Positions 1 to 7,216 of a stretch of DNA of 18,327 nucleotides are shown one piece after another (position 1 is the stretch's first letter; every line of letters starts with the position of its first letter). The notes beneath the pieces were generated by a model. It saw nothing but the letters and a program-made list of their open reading frames with translations, was not told the DNA's origin and made no database searches. The translations under genes and the position numbers were made by a program. Source of the stretch: Sulfopaludibacter sp035606355. Its GTDB lineage: Bacteria > Acidobacteriota > Terriglobia > Bryobacterales > Bryobacteraceae. Location of the stretch: assembly GCA_035606355.1 (NCBI GenBank), contig DATNFO010000026.1, positions 1-18,327 on the forward strand. Direction: 5' to 3'.

Positions 1-1
1 C

Positions 2-784
2 GCCCTCACGCGCGAACAGCTTGTGCGTGGAGAGGATCTGATCATCGGCGCGCGGTTGGTTAGTGATGGCACTTCGATTGAGTATCCCGGATTGCAGCGA
101 GTACGCGGCGGTTCCGCACTCGGTGGATTCCACTACACACCTATCCTATTCTGTGCCGATCAGCGGCCCAGTCGGGTCGAACGTGTAGTGATCGAGGTCC
201 TTGCGCTTCTCTTGGAGGACGTGCAAGGAGTGCTTCCGCGCTCCGGAATCGCGTACTGCGGTGCCGCGTGCAAAGGCAGGAAGGTCCATTTTTCCGCGGG
301 GCTGAAGACGGCGAAGGACCTCGTCCGAGAACTGTGGCAGATGCGAGGAAGCGAGGTCCAGCCGCGCCTCGTGCTCAACGACCACTGTCCGACGTGCGAG
401 TACTCCGCTCAGTTCCATGAGCAGGCGATCCGAGAGGATAACCTCTCGTTATTACGTGGCCTCCGGCAGAAAGGAATCGCCGCATACGCTCGGAAAGGCA
501 TTCTAACGCTTACGCAGCTTGCGCACACCTTCCGGCCTCGGCGCAAAGGAAAACGCCAAACCAGTGAAAATCCGAAGCGTTACCATGCCTTGCACGCAAT
601 GGCGATTCGCGACCGCAGAGTGTACGTTCTCGGTACTCCCACGATACCTGAGAGTGATGGGGTGGCGATCTACCTTGATCTCGAGGGCGTTCCGGACGAG
701 GATTTCGTCTACCTGATCGGAATGATCGTGTGCGACGGAGAGTCGCAGACGCCCTACTCATTTTGGGCTGACGGCAAGGACTAG
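2..784 (+). pseudogene. TM0106-family RecB-like nuclease, 3' part, stopped by an in-frame TAG
   Basis: The reading frame is already open at base 2, so the gene begins outside the window. The family combines a RecB/Cas4-like nuclease domain with a C-terminal RNase H-like exonuclease domain; its physiological role is not well established. Visible features are a Cys pair (CPTCEYS) followed by the typical stretch REDNLSLLRG, then ARKGILTLTQLAHTFRPRRK, then the RNase-H-like IYLDLEG motif and FVYLIG. The frame ends GKD-TAG at 782-784. Beyond the TAG the same frame continues with family-like sequence (EVVIFEQFLKVVASYDGATI, to about 845). Family members usually have Gln at this point, so a CAG-to-TAG nonsense change is likely. 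After about 850 similarity is lost although the frame stays open to 994. I read it as a broken gene; a read-through product would still lack most of the C-terminal domain. Confidence 0.72.
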
Positions 785-1034
785 GAGGTCGTGATCTTCG
801 AGCAGTTCCTGAAGGTGGTCGCATCCTACGACGGAGCGACTATCATCGGAGTTCCTGAAGATGGCTGCAATGGCAGGCCGGAGCGCAGTTATCGGCTCGG
901 CACAGGATCTGCAGTTGAGCGACTTCCGGCGCGGCGACAATACATGTCATCACGCTATGAACAGGCCATTCTCCTCTCAAGGAGGGTGATTTGAGGCCAC
1001 ATTCCGGACGTTTTCGGCAAGCCCTTCTACGTGG

Positions 1035-1060
1035 GTGCAGAAATCTGATGTTTTCTGCAC
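1035..1060. repeat. Perfect 9-bp inverted repeat
   Basis: GTGCAGAAA (1035-1043) and TTTCTGCAC (1052-1060) are exact reverse complements separated by 8 bases. The site lies between the decayed nuclease and the 23-bp repeat array. It could be an operator or part of an insertion-sequence end. No T-run follows, so it is not a typical terminator. Confidence 0.5.
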
Positions 1061-1089
1061 AGGCAACGCGTTGGGGAATCCGGGCGAAG

Positions 1090-1195
1090 CTGAACACCAT
1101 TCCACGACGAAGCTGAACAGGATTCCGGGCTGATTCTGAACACCATTCCGGGATGAAGCTGAACACTTTTTCGGCCGCCCCGCAATGGTGTTCAA
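1090..1195. repeat. 23-bp-period repeat array with one inverted copy; probable insertion-sequence end
   Basis: CTGAACA recurs at 1090, 1113, 1136 and 1159, exactly 23 bp apart. The first three units continue as CTGAACACCATTCC or CTGAACAGGATTCC; the fourth diverges after CTGAACAC. An inverted copy, CAATGGTGTTCA, follows at 1183-1194. Some IS families, notably IS21, carry several short repeats at each terminus, and this arrangement resembles such an end. No transposase lies beside it. The assignment to an IS is inference; the periodicity is seen directly. Confidence 0.55.
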
Positions 1196-1292
1196 CTTCC
1201 CCGGAACGTTTTCCACAGGCAAAGTGGCGCTGGACATCGGGTCCGGCAAAATCATGCCTGCCCGAGGGCGCCCAGCGTATCCTGAGAGGACC

Positions 1293-2231
1293 ATGCGGAG
1301 TCAACGCGCCGTGCGGATCGCCGACATCGCGCAGCTCATCCCGCCCCCCGCGCCAGACTTGATGCTATTGCGATCACAATTCACTCGCGCCGTCGACAGC
1401 CTGCGCGAGCAGTACGCGGCAGGGCTAGACAGGGGGTTGACGCGCGTCCGGCTCATCGCTGGCATGTACGCCCGGGGCTGCTACTCGATGTTGCTGGTGA
1501 AATCACGCGTGGCGCGAATCGCTGGAAGGGTGCCGTTGCCTCGGGTTGTGGCAATTTCGTTGATCGCCGCACTCCTGCGAATGCTGCCACGCCTCGCCGC
1601 CCCAGACACCCATTACCGCATTGCGTGCGTCTCGACACTGATGGCGACGATCGACCCTGTACTGGACGAAGTGGCGGCTGGCGGTCTCGAACTCGCATTA
1701 CGCGTCCCTGACGATCCGCTCATCCGCACCCTTATCGATGCGACCCGCGCGGGCGAATCGCCGTGGAGGGCGAGATACTGGGAGGAGTCCGTCGCGCCCG
1801 CAGTTCGCGACTATTGCGCGGCGGAGGCCTTGGCGGTAGCGGGAATGCCGGACTGCGCTGCGCTCGGCCATCGCGGCGCAGGCCTCCAGGCAGTCGTCGA
1901 GGGCATGTGGTATGCCATCGGACCAGAGCTCGGTTTCGACGCGCCGGATTGCCGCCAATTGCAGTGGATGGCAGACACCACGCGTATTATGCAGATGATC
2001 GACGACTGGGTCGATCAGGACGAGGACCGCGGGAAGCGTCTCACTCCCGTGCTGAACGGCGATTGGACGCTCGCCGATGTCGCCGGCCTCTACGGCAAGA
2101 CAGTCGAGGACTTGAAGCAGCTGCTCGACGATGCCGGCGTGTACGCACCGGCACTCCGGAACGTGATCGTCGACCTTTACACCGATTATCTGCAATTGGC
2201 CCTCGATGCGATGGGCGGCGTGGCGGCTTAG
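1293..2231 (+). CDS. Class I isoprenoid-synthase-like protein
   Basis: The 312-residue protein is largely alpha-helical in character. It has two Asp-rich motifs in the spacing expected of the class I terpenoid-synthase fold: DPVLDE at residues 121-126 and MIDDWVDQDEDRGKR at about 235-249. Such motifs bind Mg2+ and the prenyl diphosphate. The second motif plus TPVLNGDWT resembles proteins annotated only as 'class 1 isoprenoid biosynthesis enzyme'. Substrate and product cannot be read from sequence. I prefer the ATG at 1293, preceded by GAGAGGA; the upstream ATG at 1185 in the same frame lies inside the 23-bp repeat array and would add 36 residues of repeat-derived sequence. No other terpenoid gene is adjacent, and the gene appears to stand alone. 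Family assignment is moderate, specific function low. Confidence 0.6.
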   Translation: MRSQRAVRIADIAQLIPPPAPDLMLLRSQFTRAVDSLREQYAAGLDRGLTRVRLIAGMYARGCYSMLLVKSRVARIAGRVPLPRVVAISLIAALLRMLPRLAAPDTHYRIACVSTLMATIDPVLDEVAAGGLELALRVPDDPLIRTLIDATRAGESPWRARYWEESVAPAVRDYCAAEALAVAGMPDCAALGHRGAGLQAVVEGMWYAIGPELGFDAPDCRQLQWMADTTRIMQMIDDWVDQDEDRGKRLTPVLNGDWTLADVAGLYGKTVEDLKQLLDDAGVYAPALRNVIVDLYTDYLQLALDAMGGVAA

Positions 2232-2765
2232 GCGCTCAGATCATTCACCGAAAGCGGCGCCCGGGCCGATTCAAGACCTGACTTTTAGCTCGATTAGCGG
2301 ACGCTCTGCTCGCGCACCTAACGCGCCGCTGCGACGTGAACCGTTTGAGACCCCGCACTGGCTCGAATCGCGTCAGGAGTTCATTCCCCAACCAGTTCTT
2401 GGCTCCGGAGCGCGTTTAAAACAGCGGGCGCAGTGAACGGGACCGTGTGTACCGCATCGGGTTCTACGCTTTGGGCCCGTCCGCTGAAGAATGGCGACGC
2501 AGCCGTCGGATTCTTCAATCGCGGGGAAAGCTCCGCGAACATTACGATGCGCGCAGCTCCATAGAACTGCGCAGCTTTGCGCGACGTGGCGGCGTTTGGC
2601 GGTCAACGACGAACTGCCGCAGTTAACCGGAAGACGTCTACCTTGCTGAGAGCGTGAGAAACGACGGCTTCGCCAGCCGTTCTTTCCTCGGCGGCCGGCC
2701 CACCGTAAACGTCAGAGAAGCAGGTTCGAGTCTTGTTCGGGGAGGCAAATGTATGGAGGCCGCCG
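2232..2765. other. Gene-poor stretch
   Basis: Short open frames occur on both strands, but none has a recognisable product, a good ribosome-binding site or a convincing protein composition. A small hairpin, ACGGCT (2664-2669) / AGCCGT (2675-2680), followed by TCTTTCC could be a weak terminator. Nothing else is seen. Confidence 0.4.
2664..2686 (+). terminator. Weak hairpin followed by a short pyrimidine run
   Basis: A 6-bp perfect stem (ACGGCT/AGCCGT) with a 5-base loop is followed by TCTTTC. The stem is short, the T-run is interrupted, and it lies 430 bp past the nearest upstream stop, so this is a tentative call. Confidence 0.2.
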
Positions 2766-2873
2766 TCAGTTCTGCGACGGTTTCTGCATGCTGTCGATCA
2801 CCAGCACTGGAATCTGCGCCTCGGCCGGCTCCAGCTTCAGGCCGAGCTGGCCAATTGAAGTGGTCGGAAAATG
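2766..2873 (-). pseudogene. C-terminal relic of a TIGR03435-family protein
   Basis: On the minus strand the last 34 or so codons before the stop at 2766 include GQLGLKLEPA, then PVLVIDSMQKPSQN. This is the characteristic C-terminus of TIGR03435 proteins, which are abundant in Solibacter-type acidobacteria and often fused to BlaR1 peptidases. Upstream the same frame stays open to 3425 but the sequence no longer resembles the family, and it lies antisense to the exported mono-haem gene. Only the tail of the ancestral gene survives. The intact TIGR03435 domain at 14562-16292 has the equivalent motif QQQLGLKLEG. Confidence 0.6.
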
Positions 2874-2960
2874 CGAACGCCCTTTCGAACCAGTTCCATC
2901 GCGTTGTGCTGCGGCACGGCTGGTGTAAAATGAGTCGACACCCCATCGGACCCCCTGTTG

Positions 2961-4277
2961 ATGCGTAAGCTTCTCTTTGGACTCACACTCATTGCGGCTT
3001 TGGCGTTCGCCGACTTCGAAGGGTCCTACGTTGTTCCTCTCGACCACGCCGCGATTCAGTACAAGACTGCGCCGGTGACGGACCGCGCCTTTCGCCTTCA
3101 GCAAGAACTGCACGAGGGCAAGACCAAGCCGGAATACGACAGCGTGCACGGCTATCTCAACGCCGTGCTGAAAGCTCTCCATGTGCCGGAATCGTCGCAG
3201 GTTTTGGTCTACTCCAAGACCAGCTTTCAGGCGCCGCGCATCGCTCCGCGGCTGGCTCGTGCGATCTATTTCACGGACGATGCTTATGTGGGTTGGGTGC
3301 CGGGCGGCGACGTGGTGGAGATCGCGTCCGTGGATCCGCGGCAGGGTGTGATCTTCTATACGATGGATCAGGACGCCGCAGCCAAACCGAGAATTGACCG
3401 GCGCGACGACTGCCTGCAGTGCCATGCGTCGGGAACGACGGCGGGAGTGCCGGGGCTGATGGTGCGTTCAGTATTCGTGGATCGAACGGGAATGCCGCTG
3501 TTCAATGCGGGCGGGTTCGTTACGGATCATCGCAGCCCCCTTTCCCAGCGCTGGGGCGGTTGGTACGTGACCGGGACACACGGTTCGCAGCGTCATATGG
3601 GGAACGTGTTCGTGGAGGAACGCGATCATCCCGACGCGCTGGACCGCGAGAAGGGCGCCAATGTCACCGACCTGCACGGGCGTATCGACATCGACAATTA
3701 CCTGGCTCCGTCCAGCGATATCGTGGCGCTGATGGTATTGGAGCACCAGACGCGCATGACAAATCTGATCACGCGCGCAGGATGGGAAGTCCGGGTGGCG
3801 TTGAGCGACCAGAAGACAATGAACCATGCGCTGAAGGAGCCGGAAGACCAGATGAGCGATAGCACGCGCCGGCGAATCGACAATGCCGCGGAGACTTTGC
3901 TGAAATATGTGCTGTTCACGGACGAAGCGCTGCTCGATGCGCCGGTGAAGGGTAGCGTGGCGTTCACAAGAGACTTTCAGCAACGCGCACCGCGCGACCA
4001 CGCGGGGCGTTCGCTGCGCGATCTCGACCTGACGCGGAGGATGTTTCGATACCCGTGCAGCTTTCTCATTTATTCAGAAGCGTTCGACAGCCTGCCGCGG
4101 GAAGTAAAGGATCGTTTCTACCACCGTCTTCTGGAAGTGCTGAACGGCACGGATCAAACCCCGGTTTACTCGCGCCTAACGGCAGCCGACCGCAAGGCGA
4201 TCTACGAGATTCTGCTCGATACGAAAATGGATCTGCCGTCGTATTGGCGGAGCGGTCAGGCGCAACTGAAGCAGTAG
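2961..4277 (+). CDS. Exported protein with a single c-type haem motif
   Basis: The 438-residue protein opens with a signal peptide (MRKLLFGLTLIAALAFA). It carries one covalent-haem motif, CLQCH, at residues 151-155, in the context RRDDCLQCHAS. Together these predict a periplasmic, mono-haem protein. The remainder matches no enzyme family I can name; notable stretches are YVGWVPGGDVVEIASVDP before the haem site and LVVYSK-like and RRMFRYPCSFLIYS-like segments around it. Length (about 440) is far above a simple cytochrome c, so the haem is embedded in a larger fold. The ATG at 2961 is preferred over the in-frame TTG at 2958 because the signal peptide begins there; no strong Shine-Dalgarno is visible. 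It has no close co-directional neighbours. Similar proteins with one CXXCH are known to me only as conserved hypotheticals. Confidence 0.8.
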   Translation: MRKLLFGLTLIAALAFADFEGSYVVPLDHAAIQYKTAPVTDRAFRLQQELHEGKTKPEYDSVHGYLNAVLKALHVPESSQVLVYSKTSFQAPRIAPRLARAIYFTDDAYVGWVPGGDVVEIASVDPRQGVIFYTMDQDAAAKPRIDRRDDCLQCHASGTTAGVPGLMVRSVFVDRTGMPLFNAGGFVTDHRSPLSQRWGGWYVTGTHGSQRHMGNVFVEERDHPDALDREKGANVTDLHGRIDIDNYLAPSSDIVALMVLEHQTRMTNLITRAGWEVRVALSDQKTMNHALKEPEDQMSDSTRRRIDNAAETLLKYVLFTDEALLDAPVKGSVAFTRDFQQRAPRDHAGRSLRDLDLTRRMFRYPCSFLIYSEAFDSLPREVKDRFYHRLLEVLNGTDQTPVYSRLTAADRKAIYEILLDTKMDLPSYWRSGQAQLKQ

Positions 4278-4608
4278 ACCTTCGGCATTTCCATCTCTGC
4301 GAACCCAAGGTCCCTTCAACCCGGTTGGCTCTCTCATATCTCAGAGTCGGGCGTTATGCGTCAAGTTGACTCCGTTCGGACTGAGCGCCCTCAGTAAGAG
4401 CGAATCGCGGTGAGGATAAATAGCGGTCTTGCGCGTCTCCACGGAAATCCGGCATGCGCGGCAGCCCGATGCGGGTGTAGCTCGCCGCGAATTGGATACG
4501 CAGTGGCCCAGTTCAGCATCAGCCGCGTCGCAAGTTCTGCCGGTTCGCACCTTCAGGTAGTCGAGAGCCGTACCGGTTTTCTGGCCAAGCTGCAATACTT
4601 TTCGTAGA
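4278..4608. other. Intergenic stretch, possibly with a decayed minus-strand frame
   Basis: No gene can be supported on the plus strand. On the minus strand a frame ending with TAA at 4354-4356 is open for about 50 codons and contains LRIQFAASYTRIGLPRMPDF, which reads like real protein, but it has no start and I cannot name a family. It may be a relic. Confidence 0.25.
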
Positions 4609-4857
4609 ATGCGGGACCACAAGCTGGAAGCCGACTTCGACGGATTGCGCCTCGTCCTCGTATCAACGGCGGGACACTGGCAGGTTTTCGTCTATGATGT
4701 GGAGCGTTGCGAAGTGCTCCACATGGCGGAGCGCAGCAACCTCAATTCTGCGAAGTTCGCCGCCGTAGAGTACGCAGCCGCTCACCGGTTTGGGCCAGGC
4801 AACGATTTGCAGCCCGAAAGCATTGCGGAGGAGCTGCCGTGGGCCGATTGTGCATGA
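4609..4857 (+). CDS. Small conserved hypothetical protein
   Basis: The 82-residue soluble protein includes GHWQVFVYDVERCEVLHMAE and AKFAAVEYAAAHRFGPG. Its composition is normal and the frame has high GC at third codon positions, which supports a real gene. No signal peptide, membrane segment or metal-binding motif is seen. It is followed after 65 bp by a DNA-ligase fragment in the same direction, so the two may once have formed an operon. The ATG at 4609 has no clear Shine-Dalgarno sequence upstream. I do not recognise a named domain, and the function is unknown. Confidence 0.55.
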   Translation: MRDHKLEADFDGLRLVLVSTAGHWQVFVYDVERCEVLHMAERSNLNSAKFAAVEYAAAHRFGPGNDLQPESIAEELPWADCA

Positions 4858-4922
4858 GCCCCGACACGCGAGCGGTACACTGAAAGCAGTAGCCTCGCCT
4901 TGCACTTCCCCGAATCGACCCG

Positions 4923-5114
4923 ATGCCCTTAGCGCGCCTGAACGCGCCCTTCGACCCCCCGGACTGGATGTTTGAGGTGAAGTTCGACGGCTTCCGGGCC
5001 GTTGCCTTCATCGAAGACGGTGCCGCCCGGCTGGTCTGTCGCAAGCGGAAGGTGTACAAGTCTTTCCCGGATCTATGCACCGCACTCGCCACCGCGATCC
5101 CAGTAGGGCGATGA
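4923..5114 (+). pseudogene. N-terminal fragment of an ATP-dependent DNA ligase
   Basis: The fragment holds the start of a ligase adenylation domain. FEVKFDGFRA (residues 17-26) is nucleotidyltransferase motif I, KxDGxR, with Lys20 as the expected adenylated residue. RLVCRKRKVYKSFPDLC is the usual segment after it. In LigD/LigC-type ligases this domain continues for about 200 residues through motifs III-V, followed by an OB fold. Here the frame stops at 63 codons (TGA at 5112-5114), just after ATAIPVG, where full-length relatives have a VLDGE-type motif. The rest of the ligase is absent and an unrelated minus-strand gene begins. Such ligases act in non-homologous end joining, but this product cannot be active. 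Confidence 0.65.
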
Positions 5115-5120
5115 GCCAAT

Positions 5121-5354
5121 TTAGGACTGCTCTATAAGCTCCTCGACTATGAAAGCTTCTCCGTCCAGCAGTGGCCGTCGGCGCCGTTCTTCTAAGTATT
5201 GGCTGACGATGGTCCTCGCCAATTGATCTAACGGAGCATTGCAATCAGCCCTTTGATATTGTGCCAAAAGCGCGGCTGAGTACGGATGTGGCCGCTCATT
5301 TTCGGCAAAGCAGGCCAAGACGGCAATTGCTTCGACGAGAACTTCGTAGCGCAT
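5121..5354 (-). CDS. Small hypothetical protein
   Basis: A 77-residue protein, mildly acidic and mostly helical in character, rich in Ala, Glu and Leu, starting MRYEVLVEAIAVLACFAENE and ending LLDGEAFIVEELIEQS. On the minus strand AGGTGA lies 9 bases before the ATG, a good ribosome-binding site that supports the start. No motif or transmembrane segment is evident. It ends 7 bp from the truncated ligase, which it faces convergently, so its arrival may be connected with the loss of the ligase 3' part. Function unknown. Confidence 0.45.
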   Translation of the reverse strand: MRYEVLVEAIAVLACFAENERPHPYSAALLAQYQRADCNAPLDQLARTIVSQYLEERRRRPLLDGEAFIVEELIEQS

Positions 5355-5791
5355 CGCCGATTGTCACCTACCGATTTGCACATTACGGCAACCGCTCTGC
5401 CATTGTGCGTAGGTGCCCCCTTATCAGTGGTTCACCGACAAAGAGCCCCTGTCCGCTAGCGACGGGGACGTTCATGAGGAATAGCCGCCCGACCTTCCGA
5501 AGCGACAAGGCCGCCACGACCAAAAGAGTCGCGCAACAGTCCCATAGCACGACCGGCTCGATGGATCTTCCGTTATGACTGGAAGTCACCTTCAGTTGTT
5601 CCGAAGCGAACAGCCGCGGAAGTAGGACAATATTAAACCGCCGGTGCGGTTCACATCCGTCAAAACGGCAGCGTCGTGTGTAACTATCCTTGATCTTACC
5701 TAGCTCCCGAACTAATCTCAATTCAGTCTAATTGGTTCTAGGCACCTCGTTACTGCCGGAACCCAAAATCCACTAACGGGGGTGAACTAAG
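5355..5791. other. Intergenic stretch upstream of the di-haem cytochrome operon
   Basis: A minus-strand frame from 5721 to 5383 (112 codons, TTG start, no ribosome-binding site, one hydrophobic stretch VVLWDCCATLLVVAAL) is the only long frame and is not convincing. The stretch should hold the promoter of the gene at 5792, but no clear -35/-10 pair could be assigned. The ribosome-binding site is plain: GGGGGTG at 5777-5783, 8 bases before the ATG. Confidence 0.35.
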
Positions 5792-7192
5792 ATGTCCACA
5801 AAAAACAAATTAGCGCTTGCTTCGGCGCCCGTGTTAATCCTCTGCATAATGCTCGCGTTGCCGCTCAAGAACCAAAGGCTGCACGCCCAGCCCACAAGCG
5901 ACCCGGTACTCAGCGATGCACAATCCATGGTTCTCGAAGGTCGGCGGACATTTCGGTTTGACACTTTTGGAGATGAGGCCTTCTGGGGTGATGCGCTGAT
6001 GCTTCAGCTCGCAGTAGAAGGCCCTGGCCATGGCGGAGTGGCGCCCGGCGTCAGCCCGCGTACGGCTCTAGCCTTGGGTTTGAAAGTCGATATCGATGCT
6101 CTTCCTCCATCCATCATTCAGGCCTTGCGGGCTGGAGCGCTGAACCTCGACGATCCGGGTGTGACATTGACTCTGCTCCGGTTGAATGCCGTCGTCGGCC
6201 TGACCGGGTTTTTTAATAATTCCGGGACGCTGCGGTCCATCGGTATTCAGTGCGCGTTGTGCCATTCTCTCGTAGATAACAGTTTTGCCCAGGGAATTGG
6301 CCATCGGTTAGATGGTTGGCCCAACCGCGATCTGAATGTCGGCGCGATCGTGGCGATCGCCCCGAATCTGCAGCCTATCGCCAATGTCCTCGGCACGGAT
6401 ATCGCTACTGTCAAGAAGAACGTTCTAAACAGTTGGGGCCCGGGTAAATTCGACGCTGAATTGATTCTCGACGGCAAGGCATTCAACCCACGGCAGGTGA
6501 GCAATGGTGTGACCACGGCCACGAATGTTAGTGCGGCGACGTTGCTCCCACCGGCGTTTGGGCTCGCGGGCGTCAACTTACATACCTGGACGGGTTGGGG
6601 ATCAGTCACGCATTGGAACGCGTTTGTCGCCAATCTCGAGATGCACGGCAAAGGCCGGTTCTTTGATCCCCGCCTGAACAATCCCACTCAATTTCCAGTT
6701 GCGGTTCGGAATGGGTTCGCAGACTTACCCCACATCGACCCCGATAGCGACCTGATCACGAAGAAGCTTCCGGCGCTCCACTTCTACCAACTCGCGATTA
6801 AGGCGCCGAAGCCGAGCCCGGGTATCGATTTCAATCCGGCGGCTGCGAAACGCGGAGACGAGCTTTTTAGCGGAAAGGCCGGATGCAACAACTGCCACGT
6901 AGAGCCGCTGTGGACCGAACCAGGCTGGAATCTCCATCCGCCCGCCGCCGTGTGCATCGATTCCTTTCAGGCCGACCGCGCACCCGATCATCAGTACCGG
7001 ACATCCCCGCTGGCGGGCATCTTCACACGTGAGCTGGGTATCAACGTGATGCCCCAGAATAAAGGCCGATTCTTCCATGATGGCCGGTTCAAGACTCTCT
7101 TGGATGTCGTGAACCACTATAACGGCTGTTTTTCTTTGGGACTGACTGATCAGGAAAAGAATGATCTCGTCCAATATCTGCTGTCGCTCTAA
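5792..7192 (+). CDS. Di-haem cytochrome-c-peroxidase-like protein
   Basis: The 466-residue protein starts with an uncleaved or cleavable signal segment (residues about 8-25, LASAPVLILCIMLALPL), predicting a periplasmic location. It has two covalent-haem motifs: CALCH at 154-158 and CNNCH at 365-369. The C-terminal part, with GCNNCH, then RFFHDGRFKTLLDVVNHYN (from about 426) and a Met at 420, follows the pattern of the second domain of bacterial cytochrome c peroxidase/MauG-type proteins. The N-terminal half around CALCH, with an unusually long segment before it, is less typical. Reaction may be peroxide reduction or another oxidation; the sequence does not decide. A strong Shine-Dalgarno (GGGGGTG) fixes the start. 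It is followed after 24 bp by the gene at 7217, which has its own ribosome-binding site, so they are probably co-transcribed. Confidence 0.78.
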   Translation: MSTKNKLALASAPVLILCIMLALPLKNQRLHAQPTSDPVLSDAQSMVLEGRRTFRFDTFGDEAFWGDALMLQLAVEGPGHGGVAPGVSPRTALALGLKVDIDALPPSIIQALRAGALNLDDPGVTLTLLRLNAVVGLTGFFNNSGTLRSIGIQCALCHSLVDNSFAQGIGHRLDGWPNRDLNVGAIVAIAPNLQPIANVLGTDIATVKKNVLNSWGPGKFDAELILDGKAFNPRQVSNGVTTATNVSAATLLPPAFGLAGVNLHTWTGWGSVTHWNAFVANLEMHGKGRFFDPRLNNPTQFPVAVRNGFADLPHIDPDSDLITKKLPALHFYQLAIKAPKPSPGIDFNPAAAKRGDELFSGKAGCNNCHVEPLWTEPGWNLHPPAAVCIDSFQADRAPDHQYRTSPLAGIFTRELGINVMPQNKGRFFHDGRFKTLLDVVNHYNGCFSLGLTDQEKNDLVQYLLSL

Positions 7193-7216
7193 TTCAACCC
7201 TGAGGGAGGTTACGAA

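Noticed and set aside
1090..1181. CRISPR array
   Set aside because: The 23-bp units are contiguous and largely repeated throughout; there are no unique spacers of 30 or so bases and no cas genes.
843..1304. Minus-strand frames across the repeat array
   Set aside because: Their repeated WCSES/WCSAS-type residues come from the 23-bp repeats; no real protein is implied.
1763..2281. Plus-strand 172-codon frame inside the isoprenoid gene
   Set aside because: Arg-rich shadow of the true frame with no motif.
2720..2745. tRNA T-arm-like segment (GCAGG-TTCGAGT-CTTGT)
   Set aside because: The T-arm pairs only with G-U help, and no matching acceptor stem, D-arm or anticodon arm is found upstream.
5383..5721. 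Minus-strand 112-codon frame
   Set aside because: TTG start, no ribosome-binding site, no recognisable family; only one hydrophobic stretch.
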